Positions 18,461 through 29,100 of a stretch of 64,000 nucleotides of DNA are shown in pieces; position 1 is the stretch's first letter; each line of letters begins with the position of its first letter. The notes below the pieces were generated by a model, which saw nothing but the letters and a program-made list of their open reading frames with translations, was not told the origin of the DNA and did no database searches. The DNA comes from Phycisphaerae bacterium (lineage in GTDB: Bacteria; Planctomycetota; Phycisphaerae; UBA1845), in the NCBI GenBank assembly GCA_024102815.1, contig JAGFJJ010000072.1, positions 62,001-126,000 on the forward strand, given 5' to 3'. The translations under genes and the position numbers were made by a program.

Positions 18461-20203
18461 TCATTCAGCGGCGGCATGTCCGCGCGGTGCCCCGGAGGGC
18501 GAAAATGCCGGGGACTTTCGAATCAAGTAGCCCGTTGAGGCCAAGACTCGCGTGAACATCCCCGCCATTGCGAAGATGCCGAGCGCGGAAAGCACGCCCC
18601 AAAGTGGTTGCAGCGGGATTGCGTACCGAGGCTCCACGCCGCCGAAGAAGGACGACAGGACAATGTGGTAACAAATGACAAAGCCAAGGAGCGCCATCAC
18701 ACCCCACCGTCTCGCCCAGAGCAGCCAGGCGACGCCTGCGACAATCAGCAGGCGAAGCTCTTCGAACGGCGTATCCAGCAGGCCGAGCCAAGGCGGACCG
18801 GATTCAATGCGGCGGTGGTACCCGGCCGCGAGCTTCGACCAGATGGCGGTGGTCGGCGTCGGATCGGAGCGAAGTTCGAGGTATCTTCCCAGCCGCTCGG
18901 CGCCGATGCGCTCTTCCACAAACGGGCGATAGTGATCGGCGTCAAGAACCGCTGCACGCCCGCCTGTGCCTCGCTCGGACGGTTCCGTCGAAAGGCCAGG
19001 AATCATGAGGTACCTGCCGTCGGGGATCATCAGGTTTCGGTAACTGTAGACGAGTGTGTTCCGCAACAGTCGTCGCGGTTCGGAGTACAGGGCGGGTGTC
19101 GCCGCTTCGCGCATGAGCCGCCCGGCCTGCGGATAGGACATGCCGTACACTTGCCGGCAGGCGGCGATGACCGCCCAAGGGTGTTGGTAGTCATCCCGGA
19201 TCGCGTCGCCTGATCCGCCTGTGATTTCCAGGGCGTTCCGAATCGAAATCATGGCCTCGTTGTCGGGCGGAGGCAAGTGCTCCACGGCGAACGCCCGGAC
19301 GTAATAGCACATATCATCGTTGCAGGTCAGATCGAATACACCCTGCGTGCGGTAGTTGTTCAGCGCAATGGCGAGCAACAGCGTGGCTGCGGGCGCGGTC
19401 GCGGCGAGTAATCGAATCGAAAATGCGCGCAGGGCGGCGCCGATCCTCGCGAGCGTCTCCGTTTCCTTAACGATCCGCCCCACAGCGACACCGGCGCACG
19501 CCAGAATCATGAGCTGTCCCGTCGGGCGCAACCACGTCGCCAGCCCTGCGAGCACGGAACCCGTGAGCAGCGCCCGCGTTCCGCCCTTCTGAAGGTGCCA
19601 CGCCAGTGCCAGAATCGAACCGGTGAGCAGCAGCGTATAAGGGACTTCGGAGAGCACAGCATTCGCGTAGCCGCCAAGGTACGGACTTGCCGCAACGAAC
19701 AGAGCAGTCGCGAGGGCGAGCGCCCGGCCGGGGCGAACGAGCCATGCCAAACACGTCGCCAGAATGGCACACCCCACAACCATGGCGTGCTGGATCAGCA
19801 GCAGGGCTATCCCGCTCGAATTTCCGAACAGTGCGAACACGCTGGCCAGAAAGAGCGGATACCCCGGCGTGTAGAACTGGAATCGGTCGTCGGAGAGATC
19901 GCCCCGTTCGATGATGCCGATGGCCAGATCGATGTAGGCCGCGGAGTCCGGTGTGACCACCACGCGCGACGCCGAGGCGACAAATCCGGCGGTGACAGTC
20001 GCGAGCATCGCGGCAAGGACGAGCAAACTCAGCGGGTAATGTCGTGAGGTCGGCTCCGCTGCGCGATCGCGCTCGCGTCGAACTTCCGGCGGACTCTCGC
20101 CCCCGGCCGTCGCGGGGATCTTCCGGGCGAAGGCATCCGGCGCGGGGCATTCGCCGGCTTCAGTCCCCATCGTTGTTCTACCGCAATCGTCCGGTGCGCG
20201 CAT
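18461..20203 (-). CDS. GT39-type integral membrane glycosyltransferase
   Basis: A 580-residue polytopic protein with about ten or more hydrophobic helices. The first loop after helix 1 reads TPDSAAYIDLAIGIIERGD...FYTPGYPLFLASVFALFG, the acidic-residue loop characteristic of the PMT/ArnT (GT39, GT-C fold) family, which uses polyprenyl-phosphate sugars. The N-terminal 55 residues are a polar, unstructured-looking extension, and ATG 20170 is an alternative start. The product is probably a sugar transferred to a lipid or protein on the outer face of the inner membrane. The gene lies 75 bases below ompH and 116 above nadA. Confidence 0.8.
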   Translation of the reverse strand: MRAPDDCGRTTMGTEAGECPAPDAFARKIPATAGGESPPEVRRERDRAAEPTSRHYPLSLLVLAAMLATVTAGFVASASRVVVTPDSAAYIDLAIGIIERGDLSDDRFQFYTPGYPLFLASVFALFGNSSGIALLLIQHAMVVGCAILATCLAWLVRPGRALALATALFVAASPYLGGYANAVLSEVPYTLLLTGSILALAWHLQKGGTRALLTGSVLAGLATWLRPTGQLMILACAGVAVGRIVKETETLARIGAALRAFSIRLLAATAPAATLLLAIALNNYRTQGVFDLTCNDDMCYYVRAFAVEHLPPPDNEAMISIRNALEITGGSGDAIRDDYQHPWAVIAACRQVYGMSYPQAGRLMREAATPALYSEPRRLLRNTLVYSYRNLMIPDGRYLMIPGLSTEPSERGTGGRAAVLDADHYRPFVEERIGAERLGRYLELRSDPTPTTAIWSKLAAGYHRRIESGPPWLGLLDTPFEELRLLIVAGVAWLLWARRWGVMALLGFVICYHIVLSSFFGGVEPRYAIPLQPLWGVLSALGIFAMAGMFTRVLASTGYLIRKSPAFSPSGAPRGHAAAE

Positions 20204-20278
20204 GCACGTTTATCGGACGCGCAGCGGCCCTGGTTCAATTTGGGGCAAGAGGGGCCCGAGTCGGCTGCAGGTCAACGT

Positions 20279-20854
20279 CTAGCGGTTTCCGGATTGTGCC
20301 CGGTACTGTTCGTTCAGCCGCTGGACGACTTCCGCCGTCATGTCCAGCGAAGGTTTCCAGTAAAGGACTTTCTGGAGCACGATCTGCTGACGCATCTGCG
20401 TGGGGTTTTCCGCCTGGCCCGACGGAAGTGTGTCGGCCGAGAGGACAATATCGATGCCCCGCTGCTCGGCGACCTGCTTCGTTGCGGCCAGGATGTCGTC
20501 GAAAATGAGGCGAAGCGAGTTGGCCAGTTCCATTTCGATGCGCTGGCTCTCCGATTCCATGAAGAAGTCCATCTCGGCCCGCAGAAGGGCCAGCTCCTTG
20601 GCGCGGTCCCGATAGGCATCGGTGCCGGGTTTGAGCTCTTCCTGGAGCGAACGCGTTGCGCGGTCGATCCTCTCGCGAAGTTCGTCGCGCTTCTGGCTTG
20701 TCTCTTTGCGCTTGGCTTCAAACTGGCTTTCCAGGTCAATGCGCTTCTGGTAGCGCTCCGAGACCTGGGGAATGTTGACCACCGCTACACGCACTTCGCC
20801 GGCCTGGCCGACGCTTGCCACACCCAGAACCATTGCCATTGTCCATGCGATCAT
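20279..20854 (-). CDS. OmpH/Skp-family periplasmic chaperone
   Basis: A 191-residue protein. Residues 1-18 are a signal peptide (MIAWTMAMVLGVASVGQA). Next come a short strand (VRVAVVNIPQVSERY) and a long charged coiled coil (about 40-110, LESQFEAKRKETSQKRDELRER). The C-terminal strand GIDIVLSADTL then closes the OmpH core. Skp trimers carry unfolded outer-membrane proteins across the periplasm to BamA. The bamA gene lies 88 bases upstream on the same strand, matching that role. AAGGAAC lies 7-8 bases before the ATG. Confidence 0.9.
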   Translation of the reverse strand: MIAWTMAMVLGVASVGQAGEVRVAVVNIPQVSERYQKRIDLESQFEAKRKETSQKRDELRERIDRATRSLQEELKPGTDAYRDRAKELALLRAEMDFFMESESQRIEMELANSLRLIFDDILAATKQVAEQRGIDIVLSADTLPSGQAENPTQMRQQIVLQKVLYWKPSLDMTAEVVQRLNEQYRAQSGNR

Positions 20855-20942
20855 GACCCGTTCCTTTCAAGGAGAATGAAATTCGTGTGGGGACTGCCGC
20901 GGCGCGCGGAGCGTACAGGGGTGCCGCGGCCTGATGCTCAGC

Positions 20943-23324
20943 CTAGAAGATACCGCCGATCACGAAGCTGAGGATCTGCTCTTCATCTTCCGAATCGCGC
21001 AGTACGGGTGCCGCGAGGTTGAATTCCAGCGGAATCGGCCCGAGCACATCAATCGTAAAGCGTACGCCCGCCCCAACGGCCGCGCGATATCCCGAACCAG
21101 CCGTCCCGCTGTCCAGGAAAACATGGCCGCGAAGATTCTTGCCATAGACGGGAAAGCTGTACTCCCCCCCGAGCAGGATCAGGTAATCGGCACCGACGTT
21201 GGTGTCGTCGAAGCCGTCCCGCGGGCCGATGCCGCGAAATTCGAACCCGCGAATGGAGCCGATTCCACCCGCGTACAAACGTTCGTACACCGGCGCGTCG
21301 CCGATCTGGTATCCGCCCTCTCCCCACAGCTCCAAAACGCTCTTTCGCTCCTCGGCATCGGTCGCCACGGTGAAGTAACGCGAATAGCGCGAGCGGATTT
21401 CCCCAAAGACGTGGTCGCCACCGAGCGCCCCGACTTGTTCGTAACTGAGCCGGAGCCGGTCGCCCACGGTGGGAACGAACCGATTGTCGGTCCGGTCGCG
21501 AACCATTGTGTAGCGAACGCTGGTCAGAAAGCTCTGACCTTCGTCGTCGTGGATCTGATCACCGGCGAACAGGTCGACGCTGTCGACCTCGATTTCCTCG
21601 ACGCGGAAGGTTACTTCGCCTGTCCAGTTGCGAAACCAGCCGCGCTCGAAACGCCGTCCGAAGCTTACCGTCGTCCCAACCCGCGTCTCCGCGTAGGCCT
21701 CGCGATCCCGCGTGAACAGGTACGCGCCGTAATCGAACCGGATGGGGCGGTCGAACAGGTAAGGCTCGGTGAAATCCACTCGGAAACGGCTGGTCTCCGT
21801 TCCCGGGCGGAGCTCAAGCCGCAGGCGCTGCCCGGCGCCGGAGAAGGCGCGGAACCGGAACAGCTCCGAGAGCGATCGCGGTGTGTCAAACAGGTCGAAA
21901 TTCTGGAGGTCGAGCACGATCTGGCCCACCACGCCGCTGTTGCTGGTGATGCCGGCACCGAAGATGAAATCGCCCAGCCGGTCCGCCTCGACCACGTCGA
22001 TCACCGCGTCGCGCACGCCGGGCTCATCGCCCACGGGCAGCACCCGGGCCGAACGGAAAATGCGCGAGTCCACCAGGCTGCGCTCGGCATCGCGAACTTC
22101 CGTCATGTTCCACAAGTCATCGGGCGGACAAAGGTTGAGCTCCCGGCGGACGACCTTGTCCTTCGTGCGCGAGTTTCCCCGCACGACGACCTCGCCCACG
22201 CGATAGGCGTCGCCTTCCTCGATCTGGAATGTCACGCGGACGGCGCCGGGCTGCTCCGAGAACACGCGGATGACGCGGACCTCGGTGTAGATGTGCCCGA
22301 TTTCGCCGTAACGGCGGCGAATGGCCTGGGCGTCATCGTCCAGCCGGGGACGGTTCACGAACTGCCCCTCGCGCGATTCGATCAGCGCCATCAATTCCTC
22401 GGTGCTGAACACCGTGTTGCCGGTCAGGGTTAGGCCCTCGATAACGTAGCGCGTGCCCTCGACGATGGTGAAGACCAGGCGAATGCCGTTTTCCACCGGC
22501 TCGCGACGATAGCTCACCCGCGCGTCCAGCCAGCCCCGATCGCGGTAGTAGGTCTGCAGCGCGGCCACGTCGCCATCGACAACGTCCTCGTCGAAGGCGC
22601 CGGTGCGGAGGATCCAGAAGGCCTTCTTGGTCTGAATCTGGCGCCGCAGGACACGGTCGGAGAAGGCGGTGTTGCCCTCGAACTCGATGCGTCGAATCCG
22701 CGTGCGCGGCCCTTCCTCAATCACATAAACGAGCTCCCCGGTTCGCTGCAACTGCTCGCGATCAAACTCCACCGAAGCGTCTGCGAAGCCTTCTTCGCGG
22801 TACAGCCGGAGAATGGCCTCCTGACCATCGCGGGCCGAGAAAGGATCGACTGCCTGATCCACCTGGACCGGCACCTCCCGCCGCAGCCGATTGTCGGAGA
22901 ACCGCGAGTTGCCCTGGAAACGAATGGCGGAAACGAAGGTCCGCTCGGTCAGATCGAAACGGATGCGGACGCCGTCTTCCTCGGGGAGGATGTCGTATCG
23001 GGCGGTGGTGAAGCGCCCCGTGCGGAGCAGGCGCACGACCGCCGCGTCGAGCTCCTCCCTGCTGATCGGCTCGCCGATCTGAATCGCCGCCACGTCGCGC
23101 ACCAGAGCTTCATCCGTGCGCACCAGGCCGATGAATTCAACCGCCCGGACGATGCCGACGGTTTCCTGGGCCCGAAGCGTACCGGTGGACAGCATGATGG
23201 CGGCGACGCCGAGGAAGGCGCGAACGGCCCAGGTGCCTGGCTTCCGGATCGGCGTACCGCTCACGGACGCAGCCCGCGCCAAGTGGAAGAGGCGCCTTCT
23301 GTCTGCCGATGGTGGTCTTCTCAA
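20943..23324 (-). CDS. bamA: Outer-membrane protein assembly factor BamA
   Basis: A 793-residue Omp85 protein that inserts beta-barrels into the outer membrane. A basic N-terminus and signal (AVRAFLGVAAIMLSTGTLRAQ) are followed by POTRA repeats, seen as recurring IRFQGNSRFSD, IEFEGNTAFSD, LTLTGNTVFST and VVVRGNSRTKD. The barrel begins near residue 440. GGIGSIRGFEFRG is the loop-6 V/I-RGF motif required for function. The last residue is Phe, the usual barrel insertion signal. The basic N-terminal stretch before the signal is long, so a downstream start is possible. It forms a unit with ompH. Confidence 0.95.
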   Translation of the reverse strand: MRRPPSADRRRLFHLARAASVSGTPIRKPGTWAVRAFLGVAAIMLSTGTLRAQETVGIVRAVEFIGLVRTDEALVRDVAAIQIGEPISREELDAAVVRLLRTGRFTTARYDILPEEDGVRIRFDLTERTFVSAIRFQGNSRFSDNRLRREVPVQVDQAVDPFSARDGQEAILRLYREEGFADASVEFDREQLQRTGELVYVIEEGPRTRIRRIEFEGNTAFSDRVLRRQIQTKKAFWILRTGAFDEDVVDGDVAALQTYYRDRGWLDARVSYRREPVENGIRLVFTIVEGTRYVIEGLTLTGNTVFSTEELMALIESREGQFVNRPRLDDDAQAIRRRYGEIGHIYTEVRVIRVFSEQPGAVRVTFQIEEGDAYRVGEVVVRGNSRTKDKVVRRELNLCPPDDLWNMTEVRDAERSLVDSRIFRSARVLPVGDEPGVRDAVIDVVEADRLGDFIFGAGITSNSGVVGQIVLDLQNFDLFDTPRSLSELFRFRAFSGAGQRLRLELRPGTETSRFRVDFTEPYLFDRPIRFDYGAYLFTRDREAYAETRVGTTVSFGRRFERGWFRNWTGEVTFRVEEIEVDSVDLFAGDQIHDDEGQSFLTSVRYTMVRDRTDNRFVPTVGDRLRLSYEQVGALGGDHVFGEIRSRYSRYFTVATDAEERKSVLELWGEGGYQIGDAPVYERLYAGGIGSIRGFEFRGIGPRDGFDDTNVGADYLILLGGEYSFPVYGKNLRGHVFLDSGTAGSGYRAAVGAGVRFTIDVLGPIPLEFNLAAPVLRDSEDEEQILSFVIGGIF

Positions 23325-23544
23325 AGCCGTGTCCTGACCGCGCAGAGGACGTCAAGGCTGCGAAAACAAGTCGGAGCATGTTAACCGCGCCCGGCGGGTC
23401 AGCCAACAGCAGCGACGGCATCAGGCGGAAGCCCTGGGTGGGGGACGGGCAGTCTCGACGCAGATCAGGCCCGGCCGGTTCCGTCCAGCGGAGGCATGTG
23501 TCGTGGAGAATTTCTTCTCCGACGCGCAGCACCATAACCAAAGG

Positions 23545-24144
23545 TCAATGCTCGATAGAATGGGGCACGACCGAGGCGGGCTCGGGAGCTTCGAGCAACC
23601 GGATCAGGTCCCTGGCATGAAACGGTGATTTGAGGAAAGCCGAGAATCCCTGTTGCAGAAGAGCATGTCCCCGTCCATCCTCATCCTCGCGCACCAGCCC
23701 GATGAGTTCCGTGTCCTGCAACCCTTCGTGGGCGCGGAGCTCCCGGCGGAGTCGCTCAGGTTCGATCTGCGGAAGGGACACATCCACCAATATCACATCC
23801 GGCAGGAATGACCCCGCCACCAGGCCGGCCTCGAACGCGGACTCCGTCGCCTCGACGTCGTACTCCCCGCGCTGCGTCAGCGATTGCCGAACGGTATCCC
23901 GCAATTCCCGCTGTCCGAGCACGACGAGAACGCGCTTCCGGCCGCGCGACAGTCCGTTCATGGGAATGTCGTGGGATTTCATGAAGCGCACGAGCTGTTC
24001 CAGCGGGATCCGGCGGTCCTTGCTGCCGGGAATGCGATAACCCCGAAGCTGGCCGGAGTCGAACCACTTGGAGACGGTCCGCGGGGCCACATTGCAGATC
24101 TTGGCCACCTCGCCCGTTGTCAGCACCTGCTTGGGACGTGTCAT
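23545..24144 (-). CDS. HTH (excisionase/MerR-like) regulator with C-terminal receiver
   Basis: A 199-residue protein with the DNA-binding domain first. LTTGEVAKICNVAPRTVSKWFDSGQLRGYRIPGSKDRRI (about 8-46) is a helix-turn-helix of the BldC/excisionase type. A receiver-like alpha/beta domain follows. VLVVLG is strand 1, FLPDVILVDVSLPQ carries the probable phospho-acceptor Asp, and FLKSPF holds the conserved Lys. In most response regulators the receiver comes first, so the order is reversed. No histidine kinase lies nearby. The last residues are His-Ser-Ile-Glu-His. Confidence 0.82.
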   Translation of the reverse strand: MTRPKQVLTTGEVAKICNVAPRTVSKWFDSGQLRGYRIPGSKDRRIPLEQLVRFMKSHDIPMNGLSRGRKRVLVVLGQRELRDTVRQSLTQRGEYDVEATESAFEAGLVAGSFLPDVILVDVSLPQIEPERLRRELRAHEGLQDTELIGLVREDEDGRGHALLQQGFSAFLKSPFHARDLIRLLEAPEPASVVPHSIEH

Positions 24145-24621
24145 ATTGCCCTACCCCCGCGGCTCCGATTAGCGCTCCAGGCGGCACTGTTCGGAGACCC
24201 TTCACTGCTCTCTCGGCAGTTGGACCTCGCGACTGTTGCGTCCGGCACAACCGACAGACACGAGCGAGCTGGTTCTGCCGCCGCAGACCATGCGCCCGTT
24301 ACAGATCGACCCCGGGGGGAGGGAACGTCTGATAAGTCAATGCGATTTTAGAATGCGTACGATGCGGTTTCCACGAAGGCCTGTGATATTCGTGGCGTGG
24401 CAAACTGGGGGAAGAGGTGGACTTGTGATTGCGCAGTATGTGACGCCGGCCCGACATCGAACGATTCCATGCCTCGGCGAATCCTCTTGTGACTGCGTTT
24501 GCGGAAGGGATCCAAAACGCTCGTGGTCCAGGAGAAGACGCGCGCGTCAGCACATAGCGAAGGCGGGGCACTGCTCTTGCGCAGGGACTTTCGCTCGGCT
24601 CCGTCGACCACCGAAAGGGCA
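24145..24621. other. Intergenic region, no convincing gene
   Basis: Nearly 480 bases between the LysM gene stop and the HTH-receiver start, both on the minus strand. The ORFs of 107-129 codons here lack start signals and have shadow-like composition. It should contain the promoter of the HTH-receiver gene, but no clear pair of promoter boxes was found. Confidence 0.5.
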
Positions 24622-25734
24622 CTAGGATTCAGGCAGTTGAATCACCTGGCCGATTCGCAGGCGCTTGGGATCGCCCTTGACCGCATCGCGGTTCAGTTCG
24701 AACAGCTCCTGCCAGCGCGCCGCATTTCCCAGTACATCCCGGGCGATGGCATAAAAGCTGTCACCTTCGCGGACGGTATAGCTTCGCGCCGCATTCCCTG
24801 CCGTCGCGGATTCGCCCCTCAAGGGCGTAGGCCTCGACGTAGCCGTTGAAGCGGGCGGTGTTCGACGCGTTGCGACGGACGGCGGTACCGTCGAGGTCGG
24901 CGCGGGCTGACCCGGACGCGGGGGGATCTTCACAACCTGGCCGGGCTGCAATCGCCCGCCGCTGATCTGCGGGTTGCTCCGCATCAGGAACACCGCGAAT
25001 CGAGCGTCCCCGTAGTACATCATGGAAAGCGACTGGTAGGTGTCGCCGGGCTGAACGCGGTGTGACTCCGTTGCCGCCGCCTCGCCGATCACCTCGTTGC
25101 GCAAGGCTGACGGCTCCGCCGGCGTGTCCGACTCGGCCGGGGACGCGGGCTGCGTCGAACTCGGAGCGGCGCTTGCGACCCGATTCGGCGCGGCCGATTC
25201 ATTCGCTGCAGGAGTGGGCGTTTCGGTTGGTCTCTGCGGCTCGACGTTGGCCGTCCCGGACGGACGTGTCGTTCGAGACGTGGCTGCGCGCCGTGTTGCG
25301 GGATTGGGCTGCGGTTCCGCCGATGACTCTCCCACTGTTGCGGGCATCGTCCGCCGTGCGGCGTCGGGCGTCGTCGTTGATGTGGTTCGCGATGGCATAT
25401 TCGTCGCTACGCCGGTTGAATGGGACGGCGTGCTCCCGGGCTGCGGCCGGGGCGTCGGCTTCACCGGCGTCGTGCGGCGACTCGCATCAGGCTGCGCCCC
25501 ACCGGGCGTCGTGCTGCCACCCTGGGCGGTCCGCGGGGAAGTCGGCTGATTGGTCGTCCGGGGCGGTGTCGCTGCCGGTTTCGTGGATTTTTCCTTGGGT
25601 GTCTGCGACGCCAGCGGACCGCCCGTGGTTACGGGAATGGGCGTCTCTTCCTGCCCGCGAAACAGATAATACCCGCCGGCCAACAGCACGATGGCCGCCG
25701 CGACCAGCACGCCCAGTTTGACGTCCTGACGCAT
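24622..25734 (-). CDS. Membrane-anchored protein with two LysM domains
   Basis: ATG 25734 gives a 370-residue protein; GGGGG lies upstream, and the N-terminus is a short cytoplasmic head plus one transmembrane helix (VKLGVLVAAAIVLLAGGYYLF). A long Pro/Thr/Ser/Ala-rich spacer (about 35-215) follows, then two LysM peptidoglycan-binding domains: HRVQPGDTYQSLSMMYYGDARFAVFLMRSNP...GQVVKIP and YTVREGDSFYAIARDVLGNAARWQELFELN...GQVIQLP. The spacer could cross the periplasm to the peptidoglycan. No hydrolase domain is present, so it probably anchors or organises the cell wall. It lies downstream of the secDF terminator and is therefore a separate transcript. Confidence 0.88.
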   Translation of the reverse strand: MRQDVKLGVLVAAAIVLLAGGYYLFRGQEETPIPVTTGGPLASQTPKEKSTKPAATPPRTTNQPTSPRTAQGGSTTPGGAQPDASRRTTPVKPTPRPQPGSTPSHSTGVATNMPSRTTSTTTPDAARRTMPATVGESSAEPQPNPATRRAATSRTTRPSGTANVEPQRPTETPTPAANESAAPNRVASAAPSSTQPASPAESDTPAEPSALRNEVIGEAAATESHRVQPGDTYQSLSMMYYGDARFAVFLMRSNPQISGGRLQPGQVVKIPPRPGQPAPTSTVPPSVATRRTPPASTATSRPTPLRGESATAGNAARSYTVREGDSFYAIARDVLGNAARWQELFELNRDAVKGDPKRLRIGQVIQLPES

Positions 25735-25970
25735 GATGAACCCCCTTCGGTGAGCGACGAGTCGATTTCCATTCACGTGGCGAGGTGGGATGCGTCCATG
25801 CACGCCGGCGCGGTAGGATCTTGCGCCGCACGACGGGAGATCTTCGTCCCGCGGACGCTTCTTCACCTGGCAGCCCGCGAGTCTAAATGCGAGGTTTCGG
25901 CCGGTCAAGCGGACAATCCCGTGTACCCGCCGCACTTCGACGATCCTGCGCTTCGGCCGAGGAATCGGGC

Positions 25971-26006
25971 AAAAAAAGGGGCGCGACGTTCGAGCCGCCG
26001 CGCCCC
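25971..26006 (-). terminator. Strong Rho-independent terminator after secDF
   Basis: GGGGCGCG (25978-25985) pairs perfectly with CGCGCCCC (25999-26006). On the minus strand the stem is followed by seven T residues (25977-25971). It sits about 100 bases past the secDF stop and separates secDF from the LysM gene. Confidence 0.92.
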
Positions 26007-26107
26007 AATCCACTCACATGTGAGACTTTCAGGCGAACCTGCGGACCCCAGCTTTTCCCAGAATCACGCGCCCGGTCGCCCTTCGTCATTTCACGTCCGA
26101 CTGCGCA

Positions 26108-29100
26108 CTACGCCGTGCCCGCCGAGAGCCTTCCTCCGCCGGCCCGTTCCTTGGCCCAATCGCGATAAAGCAGAAAGAGCCCGATCGCCGCGACGATCAC
26201 GATGAGCGTCGTACGCGCCGTGAAGGTCTCTGCCTCGGCGGCAATGATGCCGATCACCGCCAATGTAATGATGGCGATCACAATCCGCCGCAGGAACACC
26301 GGCACGAGCAGCAGCGGGGCGGCCACGCCGATCGAGCTGTACGTACCGATGATGATGCCCGCAAGCAGGGCGAACGCGAAGCCATGGACGCCGTCACCGC
26401 CGAGCGTGTAGAGCAGAAGGACGACAAGCAATGTCGTACCCGATGTGAGCAACGTTCGCGACAACGTCTGATTGATGCTCATGTTGATCAGCGAGGCCGT
26501 AATGGTGCCCGACTTGCCGCGGTTCTCGCGAATGCGGTCGAAAACGACGATCGTGTCGTTGAGGCTGTACCCGATGAGGGTCAGCAACGACGCGATCATG
26601 GGCAGGTCGATCTTGAAATCGGAGAGCATCAGCGCTTCGCCGATGAAGGTCTTGTAAATGAACTGGCTGAGTGCCAGCAGGCCCAGCGTTATGCTTACGT
26701 CGTGCACTAGGCACACGGACGCCGCCAGTCCGAACTCCTTCGAACCGAACCGCAGCCAGAGGTAGGCCGAGATCGCCACCAGCGCCAGCACCACCGCGAA
26801 GATCGCCCGGTTCTTGGTCTGCACGGCGATCTGCGGCGCAAAAGCCACGATCTTGCTGAACGACTTCTCGCTGCCCAGCGCCGCCTCGATCTGGGCCAGC
26901 CGCGTTCGCGCCAGATTCTCCGTCCAGAGTTCCGGTGCGTCTTCGTAGAGGAGCTGGTCGTCCACGGCCAGCGTCGCGAACTCGTGGTAGCCCTTGCCCT
27001 CCGGCGTATCGACCGCCGGCCCGAGCGGGAAGATGGCCGATTCCAGGGTGCGGAACTGCTCGAACTCCGGTTGGAGTCCGACCTGCCGGACGCGCTTTTC
27101 GAACTCGTCCGTGGTCAGCGCCGGACCCCGAGGATCGAGCTGAACCTGGATGGCCACACCGCCCCGGAAACGGCGAATGTCATAGGGGGCGTCGCCACCG
27201 ATGACATCGGAGAGATAGTGGTCCTGGGATTCGACCACGAAGAACGGTTCGCGCGTCAACTCCTTGTCCGTCACCAGCTGGAAATCCAGGGCCTGCTGGA
27301 TATCCAGCTTGGGACCGATTGCCGCGAAGATCGCCTCCTCGACGAGATTCCGGTTGGTCTCGGTGGTCACGATCTCGAAGGAGTGAGCGACGTTGCCCTT
27401 TCCGAGTTCGCCGACGCTCTGCACCTTGGCCGTGCGAATCCGGTCCACGGCCAGGCGAACGTCGCGGGCCGCCGTGTTCAGGGCGCTGCGCACGACGCTC
27501 TCGTCCATCGTGGCGTTCTTGGCGATCAGCCTGAGCGTGTTGCCGTTGGCCACCAGACCTTCCCGCTCCGCGAGCGGTTCGAGTGCCGGACGGGCCATGG
27601 TCAGCAGCGTGTCACCATTGAGCTTGTCGCTGGTGATTTCGAAAACGCCCGGCTCCACTGACGCGGAGATGTTGGCCTGTTCGACGGCCTGTGCCGTATC
27701 CCGCAGCCAGGCCGCCGCGCCGTCACCCTCCGTGGATGTGATCGCCTTGACCATCGCGGTGTCCTTCATCTCCTGGCCGGGCTTCAGGTCGACCTGCACG
27801 CTCGTCCCGCCCAGGAACTCGATGTCGAACAGCGCCTCCCGGTTCTCGGCCGCTTCTCCGATGAAGAGAAACAGACCCAGTCCGACGGCCGTGAGGGAGA
27901 AGGGAACAAAGGCCTTCCACCAGCCCATCCAGTCGATCTGGGGATGGCCGATCAGGCGAAGCATGCGCAGATCGTTCAGCCAGCCCGCGGAGATCAGCGT
28001 GTTGAACACCAGGCGGGTGACGAACAGTGCCGTGAACATGCTCGTGGCGATACCGATACCCAGCACGATCGCGAAACCCTTGACCTCTTCGCTGCCCACG
28101 AATCCGAGGATGAAGCAGGTGATGAGCGTGGTGATGTTGGCGTCGAAGATTGTCGAGAAGGCCTTGTCATAACCCGTATTCAGCGCCTTCTTGAACACCA
28201 CGCCACGATCCCGTTCCTCACGGAACCTCTCGAAGATGAGCACGTTGGCGTCGACGGCCATACCGACGGTGAGAATCAGACCCGCGATGCCCGGCAGCGT
28301 GAATGTCGCTTGCATCAGGGCCATCGCCGCCAGCACGAACAGCAGGTTCAGCGCCAGGGCCACGTCAGCCATGCCACCGCCGACGAACCCGTAGTAGATG
28401 AGCATGAACACCACGACGCAGATCAAGGCAACGACCGACGCCGTCATGCCCTTCTGCCGATTCGTCTCGCCCAGGCTCGGGCCAATGGTGTTCTCGCTGA
28501 GCGGCGTCTCCTTCACGCGCGCCGGAAGCGAACCGGCCTCGAGAATGCGCTTCAACTCGAACACCTGCTCCGGCGTGAATCGTCCGCTGATCTGGCACGT
28601 CGTGGAAATCCGCTCGTTGATCCGGGCGTGCGACATCGCCTGCCCGTCGAGCATGATGCAGAGCTGGCGCCCGACGTTGTTGCCGGTGAGCTCGCTGAAG
28701 AGCTGTCCGCCGCGAGGGTCCAGGGAGAAGACCACGACGTTCTGCCCGGTCATGTAGTCCTGGTCGGCAATCGCCCGGATCAGCGACCATCGTGCCCCGG
28801 CCTTCCCGCTCTGGAGCATGCTGTACTGCGAGCCGGCGTTCATGAGGACGTAGTACTTGCCGGCGTATTCCTCGAGAATGGGGCGACCCGGATCATTCTT
28901 GGCCTGCTCGACTTCATCCAGGGAGTTGAGATGGGTGAAGCGCAGGATGTTCTCCACCGGGAACCATTCGTAAAGGTCACCCGCCCGGGGGCGCGGGCCG
29001 CGCTGCTGAAGTTGCTCAACGTACTTGCTGATCGGCTCGACCGGCGCCGTCGTGTTCTGTGGAGATGCCGGGTCGCGATCCGCCAGAATGCGAAACTCCA

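Noticed and set aside
20934..22433. Plus-strand ORF of 499 codons
   Set aside because: Antisense to bamA. The protein on the minus strand has POTRA repeats and a barrel; the plus-strand product has none.
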